Below are positions 16,416 to 23,873 of a stretch of 37,736 nt of DNA, piece after piece. The position numbers and the translations under genes are program-made. Origin of the DNA: a virus; IMG/VR virus record IMGVR_UViG_3300032163_000053, positions 1-37,736 of that record; one strand, 5' to 3'. Under the pieces are notes generated by a model. The model had not been told where the DNA came from. It ran no database searches and was given only the letters and a program-made list of their open reading frames with translations. Every line of letters begins with the position of its first letter. Position 1 is the first letter of the stretch.

Positions 16416-17407
16416 AAACTTTCCTCCTTTATTTTAGTAAGCTCCATCAACATAGGAAACAAATTCTTAAATGCTGAACAAAAGGGGCTCTTATGTTCAT
16501 AAGTTCCATATGCAAGTTTTCTTGTATATGGACAACCTCCCTGGCACCAAGTAATCCATTCACAGTCCTGGCATTCAGGAAGATTTTTAGCCGACCATCT
16601 CTGACGAAATTTTATAGAAGACCAGTTTCTATTAATTAAGATATGGCCAACTTTGGTGTCTAAATCCGCATTACAACTTCGGATCGTTCCGTCAGGATCA
16701 ATAGTTAGAAACCACTTTCCACATGAGTAGCAATTTTTCTGACCTTTCCACGTAGGGTAAGTGGACTCCATTATAAAATTAGGCCACATGGGGTTCTCGG
16801 CTTTAAGCAACAGGTCAAACATTTTCTTCATTTGTTTCTCATATTCATCAACATAACCAGAAATAGTCCCGCCGTTATAAAGTCTGTTAGTCCTCATATG
16901 ACAGTTGTGTTTAATCGCTAATTCTGTAAGTTGTGTAAGCCTTGAAAGGTTTAATTCGTCAAGAGCAATAGCTAAAGCACATCCTCCGCATATTGATTTA
17001 ACCATCTTTATCTTTTCTTCCACACCATCTAAACTATCATAGGTAGGATTCAACAGAACTCTCATTTTCATTTTTTTAATATCATTCAAGATATCGAAAG
17101 TTAGTAAATCTCCATTTGTAAAAGTTAACCAGCCTGCCTCTGAATTAGGCAGGCACTCCTTTGGTTTCATCGTCATCACGTTTTGGTATATTAATTTCAT
17201 TGCTTTGAAACTGTATAAAGGCTCCCCGCCAATAAAATGAATTTTAAATTGTTTTACCCTTTCCTCTTCGAGAATATTAGCAATCCACAAGGGAAGTTCT
17301 TTTCTAATATCCAAAGACATTTCATCATTGCCCTTTGGGTAGTAGCATTCGGGACATTCCCTGCTGCAAATATTATTAACGTAAACAAGAAGATGAAGCA
17401 TTTCCAT
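16406..17407 (-). CDS. Radical SAM/SPASM peptide-maturase-like enzyme
   Basis: 333 aa. Residues 14-21 carry the canonical CxxxCxxC motif (C14, C18, C21) that binds the catalytic 4Fe-4S cluster and S-adenosylmethionine, and GGEP is at 60-63. A full C-terminal SPASM domain follows: C226 and C229, a G240-x4-C245 motif, then C279-x2-C282-x5-C288-x3-C292, and a final C310, enough for two auxiliary clusters. Such enzymes modify peptides or proteins, forming thioether or C-C cross-links or formylglycine. Its ATG overlaps the preceding stop (TAATG), and its end overlaps gpG. The best candidate substrate is the Cys-rich repeat protein two genes upstream. I do not recognise a specific subfamily. A small palindrome lies in the coding region at 17132-17154. 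Confidence 0.88.
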   Translation of the reverse strand: MEMLHLLVYVNNICSRECPECYYPKGNDEMSLDIRKELPLWIANILEEERVKQFKIHFIGGEPLYSFKAMKLIYQNVMTMKPKECLPNSEAGWLTFTNGDLLTFDILNDIKKMKMRVLLNPTYDSLDGVEEKIKMVKSICGGCALAIALDELNLSRLTQLTELAIKHNCHMRTNRLYNGGTISGYVDEYEKQMKKMFDLLLKAENPMWPNFIMESTYPTWKGQKNCYSCGKWFLTIDPDGTIRSCNADLDTKVGHILINRNWSSIKFRQRWSAKNLPECQDCEWITWCQGGCPYTRKLAYGTYEHKSPFCSAFKNLFPMLMELTKIKEESLWL

Positions 17408-18153
17408 TATTCAGAATCCTTCAATCGTTTTATATTATCAATATGCGTAGCGTATTCCGACAATCTCTGAGAACGTGCAACGGATGAAGGATACGTTGCA
17501 GTTAGATATTTGTCATGATCCATCGCATTATATTTGCTCCCATCAAATTCAACTAAAAAACATTTTCCAGCATTGGTTGAAATAGTTTTAACTACCTGGA
17601 TATAAGGTAATTTGCTGTCCCGTTCACCAATCATGCTGTTACATACGATATGCTTTTCTCCAAGTGCTTCCCAAAAATCACCTTTATCAGAGAATACTGG
17701 AACGTAAGCATAAAGTCTGTTAGCTAATCCTGACATAAAAATAAACCGAAAAAGCATGGAAGAAATAAGACGTGAAATCGTAGTTCCCTGAAAGGGTTCA
17801 GTAATCCATTTTTCATAGCTAAAATCACCCTTTCCATATCCATCAGGGTTATCCAAATATTCTTTGAAAGTTACCGTTGCAATCGTTGATTGTTTGTCTT
17901 TGACATAGCACTGCATAGATTGCCCAATCTTTCCCTTTGGAATTGAACGATGGATTTTATTGATAGCTACATAGGTAGGATCATCCCTAACGATCTTTTG
18001 AACTTTTTCTTCGTCGGCAATATCATTCACATCAATAAAAGTAAGGGATGCCACTACTTTGGGTGGCTTTTTAGACATATAAGCATCGAGCCAACAGTCA
18101 GTTGGAATCGAAATAGTTATTCCTTCCTTTGGTAGAAATCTTTTAAATTCCAT
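17407..18153 (-). CDS. Unknown protein between Cys-rich repeat protein and radical SAM enzyme, possible GNAT-like fold
   Basis: 248 aa with no confident family. The centre (about 117-165: EPFQGTTISRLISSMLFRFI, then LANRLYAYVPVFSDKGDF and EALGEK) resembles the acyl-CoA-binding helix and following strand of GNAT acetyltransferases, where a Q/RxxGxG loop would normally be; here it reads QGTTISR, so cofactor binding is doubtful. It starts 10 bp after the Cys-rich gene with GGAG upstream, and its stop overlaps the radical SAM start. It may modify, bind or present the Cys-rich product. This is inferred from context, not from a motif. Confidence 0.55.
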   Translation of the reverse strand: MEFKRFLPKEGITISIPTDCWLDAYMSKKPPKVVASLTFIDVNDIADEEKVQKIVRDDPTYVAINKIHRSIPKGKIGQSMQCYVKDKQSTIATVTFKEYLDNPDGYGKGDFSYEKWITEPFQGTTISRLISSMLFRFIFMSGLANRLYAYVPVFSDKGDFWEALGEKHIVCNSMIGERDSKLPYIQVVKTISTNAGKCFLVEFDGSKYNAMDHDKYLTATYPSSVARSQRLSEYATHIDNIKRLKDSE

Positions 18154-18163
18154 TTATATTCTC

Positions 18164-18778
18164 CTAATATAACAACCAAACATCCGGTGCATATTTCATA
18201 GCATTACATTGGCAGGACTGTGTGTAACAAACAGCATTACAGGAGCATCCTTCATCATAGCAAGCAGAATTGCAAGCACAGGCGCTATCGCCGTAACACT
18301 GAGCATTACAGGAACATCCCTGCCCTTGAGAATAGCAGGTAGCATTACAGGAGCAATATTCACCATAGCAAGCAGCATTACATTGGCACGTCTGACTATA
18401 GCAAGTAGAGTTACAAGAGCAGGCACTATACCCATAGCAAGTAAAATTGCATACACAGGGAGGGCTACCGTCACCTTTACAACCACCACCCTGACTATAG
18501 CAAGAAGAATTGCAAGAGCACGTTGAGTAACCGTAACAAGTAGCATTGCAACCACAACCTTGGGTATAACAGGTGGCATTGCAAGAACAAGCACCGAAAG
18601 AATAACAGGAATAATTACATGAACAGGCAACATATCCGTAACATTGAGCATTGCAAGAACAAGCACCATAACCGTAACAAGTTGCATAGCAGCCACAAGA
18701 TTCCCCGTAACAGGTAACATCACAACTACAACCATGTGTATAGCAAGTTCCATCGCATTGGCATGCTGGCATTCCCAT
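18164..18778 (-). CDS. Cysteine-rich repeat protein, candidate radical SAM substrate
   Basis: 204 aa with 48 cysteines. After MGMPA it is almost entirely an 11-13-residue repeat C-x-C-N-x-x-C-Y-x(3-5), with 15 full units and a 16th half unit, interrupted once near residues 94-107 by GGGCKGDGSPP. It ends with KYAPDVWLLY. There is no signal peptide, membrane segment or classical leader. The 12-residue period with aligned Cys recalls disulfide-braced beta-solenoids and, alternatively, metallothionein-like CxC clusters or repetitive RiPP precursors. It is followed by the possible GNAT-like and radical SAM/SPASM genes and preceded by tail-fibre genes. AAGGA stands 8 nt before the ATG. An overlapping frame (18196-18753) is a repeat shadow. 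Confidence 0.8.
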   Translation of the reverse strand: MGMPACQCDGTCYTHGCSCDVTCYGESCGCYATCYGYGACSCNAQCYGYVACSCNYSCYSFGACSCNATCYTQGCGCNATCYGYSTCSCNSSCYSQGGGCKGDGSPPCVCNFTCYGYSACSCNSTCYSQTCQCNAACYGEYCSCNATCYSQGQGCSCNAQCYGDSACACNSACYDEGCSCNAVCYTQSCQCNAMKYAPDVWLLY

Positions 18779-18790
18779 TATAGATATCCT

Positions 18791-19237
18791 TTAAGGTATA
18801 GAAACCTTTAGCTCTACCGTCAGGAAAGCTCCCGCTATAGTACCCCCAACTGTGTCGACAAACATCTCAAGAAGTTTCCCTGCAACAAAGGCCGTAGTGT
18901 TAAATGCGATCACAGTTCCGGTATAAGCATTGAGAGCAATAGTTGGTCTGTTACCCTGCGTAGTCCAAATCGTTGTGCCGTCGTAGTGAATATCTACTGT
19001 GATAAGGCTACTACCTGTTGGGCAGGCTGTTACGGATAAATATACAGCTACAGCAGTACAATTAAACGGAACATAAAATTTACAACACGGAGAAACTGTT
19101 GTGTTTGCTACTAAAGTTCCGGGAACACTCCAAATTATAACCGGAGCCCCCACAGATATGATTCCACCACCTGCATCATTCGTATGTGAATGAACAGCAT
19201 TGGTAAAATCGGTTATAGTTGGTTTATGTAGTTTCAT
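18791..19237 (-). CDS. Tail fibre-like beta-sandwich protein (148 aa)
   Basis: Residues 10-25 have the FTNAVHSHTNDAGGG motif, a His-containing trimer-forming element seen near the tips of many phage tail fibres, then a beta-rich region to the end (KFYVPFNCTAVAVYLSVTAC; TVDIHYDGTTIWTTQGN). No enzymatic residues are visible. It lies downstream of the collagen-like fibre and DNRLRE-like genes and upstream of the Cys-rich gene, so it is probably a fibre component. Start preceded by AAAGGATTTAAAG. Confidence 0.6.
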   Translation of the reverse strand: MKLHKPTITDFTNAVHSHTNDAGGGIISVGAPVIIWSVPGTLVANTTVSPCCKFYVPFNCTAVAVYLSVTACPTGSSLITVDIHYDGTTIWTTQGNRPTIALNAYTGTVIAFNTTAFVAGKLLEMFVDTVGGTIAGAFLTVELKVSIP

Positions 19238-19249
19238 TCTTTAAATCCT

Positions 19250-19831
19250 TTATGGAAAAAATAGAAAAAAATTAGCTGTTCCTGCTGGAGGTGTAAAAGT
19301 TATATCAAGCTTAGCTGCCAAACTTGTATTTGTTTCATAGGAAGCCATTACTTTGTAATAATAATCAGAACAATTATTTCTCCAATGAATCTGAAGTGCA
19401 TTCCCAGATGCCCAACCAGCCCTATTAATTATAGCCTGTAATATGGTCTTTAATTCGGGAGAACTAAACCATTGTGAAATTCCTCCACCTGGAGTCCAAC
19501 CCACAGAAGACCCTACCGATCTACCATTCAAATCAGTATTGGATATCGGAGCAGCAGGACTATCAGCAGCCTCAAAGTAGATTAGTGAGGCTGGAGAATA
19601 ACCAGCATTTTCACCAGTACAATAGAACTTAAATATTGCTGAATCAATGACTGATCCCACTGGGATTAAAACACTGGTAAATCTAAAAGTATTCCAACTT
19701 CTATACCAACCACCATCGCTATTCAAACCAATTACCTGGGTATTTATAGAATTGCTCCACTCCGTTGAATAGTCTTGCCAGCTGACAGTATCATTTGCTC
19801 CTAAATTAACTTGAAGATTAAGAATTGACAT
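19250..19831 (-). CDS. DNRLRE-like beta-sandwich surface protein
   Basis: 193 aa. The sequence resembles the DNRLRE-type domain of surface and fibre proteins: an N-terminal strand with DYSTEWSNS, RFTSVLIPVGSVIDSAIFKF, then a SLIYFEAADSPAAPI segment and a final KVMASYETNTSLAAKLDITF. There is no signal peptide or catalytic motif. GAGG precedes the ATG, which follows the fibre gene stop by 1 bp. It probably attaches to the collagen-like fibre or forms part of the adhesion apparatus. Confidence 0.55.
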   Translation of the reverse strand: MSILNLQVNLGANDTVSWQDYSTEWSNSINTQVIGLNSDGGWYRSWNTFRFTSVLIPVGSVIDSAIFKFYCTGENAGYSPASLIYFEAADSPAAPISNTDLNGRSVGSSVGWTPGGGISQWFSSPELKTILQAIINRAGWASGNALQIHWRNNCSDYYYKVMASYETNTSLAAKLDITFTPPAGTANFFLFFP

Positions 19832-19832
19832 T

Positions 19833-22829
19833 TTATGCCTCTTGATTAGAAGCCATGCAGCCCCAGACAGCTGCTACTGTGTCATAAATAAAACCGACTG
19901 TTAAGAGTTTTGAGATAACTGTTGTAGTTGGCAATGCCACACCTTTAGCTATAAACTTTGCTCCCCAGGTTATTGCTCTTGCTGTTCCGTCATCCTTTAT
20001 TCTTATAACCAACTTCTGAAAATTAACAGGTGTTCCAGTCAGGTTGGTCGTGAACGATGTGATAGCTGCGGCCTGAGCAGTAATCGTAACCGAATCACAG
20101 TTATCAGTATTGATTGTTGGAGTGCCTTCTGAAACTATCGTTGTAACACGAGGAGCCCATATTGGCCCTGAGTAACCTGAAATCCCAGAGTATCCACTAT
20201 AACCTGAAATTCCGGAGTAACCCGACGTTCCAATCCCTGAGTAACCAGAAATCCCTGAGTATCCGCTATAACCTGATGGCCCACTATAACCGGATTTTCC
20301 AGAGTAACCGGAGGTTCCTATTCCAGAATAACCAGAAATCCCTGAGTATCCGCTATATCCTGATATCCCTGAGTATCCAGATGTTCCTATTCCGCTATAA
20401 CCTGAAGTCCCTATTCCTGAGTATCCAGATGTCCCTATTCCAGAATAACCAGATATTCCGCTATAGCCTGAGTATCCAGAAATTCCAGAGTAACCGCTAT
20501 ATCCAGATGGCCCGCTATAACCAGATATCCCTGAATAACCCGACGTTCCAATCCCTGAGTAACCAGAAATCCCTGAGTAACCAGATGTCCCTATTCCAGA
20601 ATAACCAGAAATTCCTGAGTATCCGCTATAACCTGATATCCCTGAGTATCCAGAGTAACCAGATGGCCCGCTATATCCAGAAATTCCTGAGTAGCCTGAT
20701 GTGCTACTATATCCACTGAAACCAGAAGTTCCACCGCCACTTGAAACAACCGCTTTACCTGTAGCAGCAGATTCAAGAGTAACCGTACAATTATTAGTAT
20801 CAACCCAAACTACAGTAAGTGGAATGAGTTGATTATCAATAGCATCAAATACTTGAACAATTACTTCTTTATATCCAAGGTTATGGGTAATGTTCCATGT
20901 AACATTTGAAGCTCCTTGGGTGTGGATGTAGTTACTTCCACCACCAGAATAGCCTGATATCCCGCTATAGCCTGAATAACCTGATATCCCTATCCCTGAG
21001 TATCCGCTATAACCTGATACCCCTGAATAACCCGACGTTCCAATTCCTGAGTAACCAGAAATTCCTGAGTAACCAGAAATCCCTGAGTAACCCGATGTCC
21101 CGATGCCTGAATAGCCTGAAATTCCAGAGTAACCGCTATAACCAGAAATCCCTGAGTAACCCGATGTCCCGATGCCTGAGTAACCTGAAATTCCAGAGTA
21201 ACCGCTATATCCAGATGGCCCGCTATAACCCGATATCCCGGAATAACCCGACGTTCCAATCCCTGAGTAACCAGAAATCCCTGAGTATCCAGAATAACCC
21301 GATGGCCCGCTATACCCTGAAATTCCAGAATAGCCTGATGTCCCTATTCCTGAGTAACCCGATATCCCTGAGTATCCGCTATACCCTGATGTCCCAATCC
21401 CTGAGTAACCTGATATCCCGGAATAGCCTGATGTCCCTATTCCTGAGTAACCTGAAATTCCAGAGTAACCCGACGTCCCGATTCCACTATATCCTGAAAT
21501 TCCAGAGTAACCAGAAGTTCCATCAATACCGCTATAACCTGAAATTCCGGAGTAACCGGATGTTCCTATGCCAGAATAACCAGAAATCCCGCTATCTCCA
21601 CTATAACCAGAAATTCCTGAGTAGCCTGAATAACCAGATGTTCCTATTCCTGAATAACCAGAAATCCCAGAGTACCCTGAATCGCCACTGTACCCTGATG
21701 TACCTATCCCCGAATAACCGCTATAACCAGATTTTCCAGAGTAACCTGATTCTCCGATCCCAGAGTAACCAGAAATCCCTGAATAACCTGATGTGCCTAC
21801 GCCTGAGTAACCAGAGGTTCCTATTCCAGAGTAACCGCTATAACCCGATATCCCAGAGTAACCTGACGTTCCAATTCCCGAATAACCAGAAATCCCTGAA
21901 TAACCCGATTGTCCGTCTGCACCAGAATAACCGCTTATCCCTTCAAGACCGTCAATCCCTGAGTAACCACTATCTCCTGACAGCCCCGAATAGCCACTTT
22001 CGGAAGCCTGACCGTCTAAGCCACTATAACCAGATTTTCCAGAGTAGCCTGATGTACCGACTCCAGAATATCCACTTATACCTGAAATTCCGCTATACCC
22101 CGAAAGACCTTGGGTTCCCTGTTCACCAGAGTAACCTGATAGGCCGATTCCGGAGTAGCCCGAATAACCCGATTCACCGTTTACTCCACTAAATCCAGAG
22201 TAGCCTGAATCACCCAAACCACCTGAATAGCCAGAAAGCCCGCTTGTTCCTACCCCTGAGTATCCTGACGTTCCGCTATAACCAGAGATCCCGCTATTAC
22301 CGCTATAACCAGATTGACCTGAATAGCCTGAAATCCCTAAAATCCCGTCAATCCCGCTATAGCCAGAGAATCCTGATAAACCTACCCCTGAGTATCCTGA
22401 CGATCCGCTATAGCCAGAGATTCCATCCTGACCGCTATAACCACTGTAACCACTATCAGATGCTATCCCGCTATAACCTGAAACCCCAGAATAACCTGAC
22501 GTCCCTATGCCTGAGTAGCCTGAAACTCCGCTATAACCTGATTCTCCGATGCCTGAATAGCCTGACCATCCACTATTAGCTGCTTGTCCGTCCAGTCCGC
22601 TGAAACCAGAATACCCGGAATAACCCGAATCACCTGCAAGACCATCCTGCCCTAAATACCCCGAATAACCAGATTTCCCGGAGTATCCTGAATAGGCCGA
22701 ATAGCCAGAAAGCCCTGCCTGAATCAATACATCAATCTCAGGTTGGGAAACTTCTATAACTTCAGAGCTTCCAACGATTTCAACTGTGATTGTCGTTGTT
22801 TCGATTTCAACTACGGAGATAACTGGCAT
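19833..22829 (-). CDS. Collagen-like Gly-Tyr-Ser-Gly repeat tail fibre
   Basis: 998 aa. A beta-structured head (~1-45, PVISVVEIETTTITVEIVGS) leads into roughly 600 residues of SGYSGISGYSGIGTSGYSG-type repeats. An interruption follows (about residues 630-705, HTQGASNVTWNITHNLGYKE), then ~180 more repeat residues and a ~105-residue globular end with ITWGAKFIAKGVALPTTTVI and FIYDTVAAVWGC. Most repeats obey Gly-X-Y with periodic IGTS breaks, so a trimeric collagen-like rod is likely. Collagen-like phage tail fibres of this type are known. It is transcribed within the tail operon. Repeat length may vary between isolates or assemblies. Confidence 0.82.
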   Translation of the reverse strand: MPVISVVEIETTTITVEIVGSSEVIEVSQPEIDVLIQAGLSGYSAYSGYSGKSGYSGYLGQDGLAGDSGYSGYSGFSGLDGQAANSGWSGYSGIGESGYSGVSGYSGIGTSGYSGVSGYSGIASDSGYSGYSGQDGISGYSGSSGYSGVGLSGFSGYSGIDGILGISGYSGQSGYSGNSGISGYSGTSGYSGVGTSGLSGYSGGLGDSGYSGFSGVNGESGYSGYSGIGLSGYSGEQGTQGLSGYSGISGISGYSGVGTSGYSGKSGYSGLDGQASESGYSGLSGDSGYSGIDGLEGISGYSGADGQSGYSGISGYSGIGTSGYSGISGYSGYSGIGTSGYSGVGTSGYSGISGYSGIGESGYSGKSGYSGYSGIGTSGYSGDSGYSGISGYSGIGTSGYSGYSGISGYSGDSGISGYSGIGTSGYSGISGYSGIDGTSGYSGISGYSGIGTSGYSGISGYSGIGTSGYSGISGYSGIGTSGYSGYSGISGYSGIGTSGYSGISGYSGPSGYSGYSGISGYSGIGTSGYSGISGYSGPSGYSGYSGISGYSGIGTSGYSGISGYSGYSGISGYSGIGTSGYSGISGYSGISGYSGIGTSGYSGVSGYSGYSGIGISGYSGYSGISGYSGGGSNYIHTQGASNVTWNITHNLGYKEVIVQVFDAIDNQLIPLTVVWVDTNNCTVTLESAATGKAVVSSGGGTSGFSGYSSTSGYSGISGYSGPSGYSGYSGISGYSGYSGISGYSGIGTSGYSGISGYSGIGTSGYSGISGYSGPSGYSGYSGISGYSGYSGISGYSGIGTSGYSGIGTSGYSGIGTSGYSGISGYSGYSGISGYSGIGTSGYSGKSGYSGPSGYSGYSGISGYSGIGTSGYSGISGYSGYSGISGYSGPIWAPRVTTIVSEGTPTINTDNCDSVTITAQAAAITSFTTNLTGTPVNFQKLVIRIKDDGTARAITWGAKFIAKGVALPTTTVISKLLTVGFIYDTVAAVWGCMASNQEA

Positions 22830-22849
22830 CTTTATTTTACCCTTTGGAT

Positions 22850-23218
22850 TTATGCGGAATAACCGCTATAGCCTGAGTAACCGGAGTATCCAGACTTTGA
22901 AACTTCTGGAGTGATCGTAAATGTCCCTCTTAAAAGTTCTGTCACAACTCCACTTATTTCCATCTCAATGGAATAGATATAATCTCCTGGAGTAAATGTG
23001 CTTGTTACTGAAGAAGGAATGTAAAGTTGAATCTGACCCAGTGAGGCATTGGTGATTTTGATTCCAATGTCGAATTCATTGGTGGAATGTTGATTCTTTC
23101 GGATTTGTCCTCTGAAGACATAGTTTGTCAAAACCATTGGAATATCGTTTTGTTTTAGGACTAAATCCTTCAGGAAGGTTTCACCAGCCTCTACTATAAA
23201 ATTATATTGGCCACTCAT
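22850..23218 (-). CDS. Small tail/baseplate beta-sandwich protein ending in GYSG repeats
   Basis: 122 aa. Residues 1-105 are a single beta domain with VEAGETFLKDLVLKQNDIPM and LRGTFTITPEVS, resembling N-terminal domains of baseplate and fibre-attachment proteins in other siphophages. The last ~14 residues are SGYSGYSGYSGYSA, the same repeat as in the adjacent 998-residue fibre. It overlaps the 3' end of the HNH-like gene by 17 nt. It probably bridges the tail to the fibre. The shared end suggests exchange or splitting of an ancestral gene. Confidence 0.6.
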   Translation of the reverse strand: MSGQYNFIVEAGETFLKDLVLKQNDIPMVLTNYVFRGQIRKNQHSTNEFDIGIKITNASLGQIQLYIPSSVTSTFTPGDYIYSIEMEISGVVTELLRGTFTITPEVSKSGYSGYSGYSGYSA

Positions 23219-23735
23219 TTTTTGCTCCTTGTACTCTCCTTGAATTATTTACTTGTTCCTTCTGAGTTGACCACTTACAATTCCCAGGTTCATAATTTCC
23301 ATCATTATCTTTTCTATCTATACTTAATCCTTCGGGTTTTGGCCCCATATCTTCAAGGAAGTTTTCAAATCCATGCTTTCCAGACCATCTATCACAAATG
23401 GTAATTCCTCTCCCACCATAATATTCATATCGTTGATTTTTTGGGTTTAAACATCTTTGTTTCATACCTTCCCAACTTGTATATATTGAAGTGTTTGTAT
23501 ATCCATGTTTAAGCGCTAACTTTCTTATAGAAGCACGTTGTTTACTCGATTCCCTATGAAAACACCCACAACTTTTTGTAAGACCACTAACAAAACTCAT
23601 GGTAGGAACAAGATAATATTCTCCACAGTCACACTGTGTTAACCATACGACCCGGCCATAATACCTTTCAGAAGTTGGAAAAATAGCCATCAATCTTCCA
23701 AATTTTTGTCCTCTGATATCTATAAAATTCGACAC
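23202..23735 (-). CDS. Putative homing endonuclease-like protein with N-terminal Cys motif (copy 2)
   Basis: 177 aa starting with GTG (AGGAGAATTAAC upstream). Residues ~30-60 have a zinc-ribbon-like CDC-x20-CGC motif with Cys at both ends (QCDCGEYYL and KSCGCFHRES). The rest matches copy 1: SWEGMKQRCLNP, YYGGRGITICDRW, FLEDMGPKPEGLSIDRKDN and NYEPGNCKWSTQKEQVNN. This family is frequent in phages as free-standing mobile endonuclease-like genes; the catalytic residues are not obvious. It lies between the tail tube gene and a small tail gene, whose start it overlaps. Confidence 0.72.
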   Translation of the reverse strand: MSNFIDIRGQKFGRLMAIFPTSERYYGRVVWLTQCDCGEYYLVPTMSFVSGLTKSCGCFHRESSKQRASIRKLALKHGYTNTSIYTSWEGMKQRCLNPKNQRYEYYGGRGITICDRWSGKHGFENFLEDMGPKPEGLSIDRKDNDGNYEPGNCKWSTQKEQVNNSRRVQGAKNEWPI

Positions 23736-23808
23736 GTTAATTCTCCTATGATTTTTTGGGATTATTCCTGGGGTTCATCTCATATGAATGGATTTGAAAG
23801 AAGGAACT

Positions 23809-23844
23809 GCACGGGAGATATTTTTCGGAGGGAATCTCCCATGC
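23809..23844. terminator. Hairpin after the tail tube gene
   Basis: GCACGGGAGAT (23809-23819) pairs with ATCTCCCATGC (23834-23844), 11 bp with one G-T, loop 14 nt. It follows the tail tube stop in the minus direction and precedes the HNH-like gene. No clean T-run follows on the minus strand, so it may be an RNA-stability or weak terminator hairpin. Confidence 0.45.
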
Positions 23845-23873
23845 AGAGTATGAGGCAGGAGGGAAAAATCTTG

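Noticed and set aside
18196-18753. 185-residue alternate frame over the Cys-repeat gene
   Set aside because: Same repeat DNA read in another frame, giving valine-rich low-complexity protein; the C-x-C-N-x-x-C-Y frame has the ribosome-binding site and clean ends.
18164-18778. CRISPR-like array reading of the Cys-repeat DNA
   Set aside because: The repeats are coding in one frame with variable spacing of a few bases and no spacer of CRISPR length.
20906-22192. 428-residue plus-strand open frame
   Set aside because: It is an antisense shadow of the GYSG repeat and mirrors its period, with no start signal or family.
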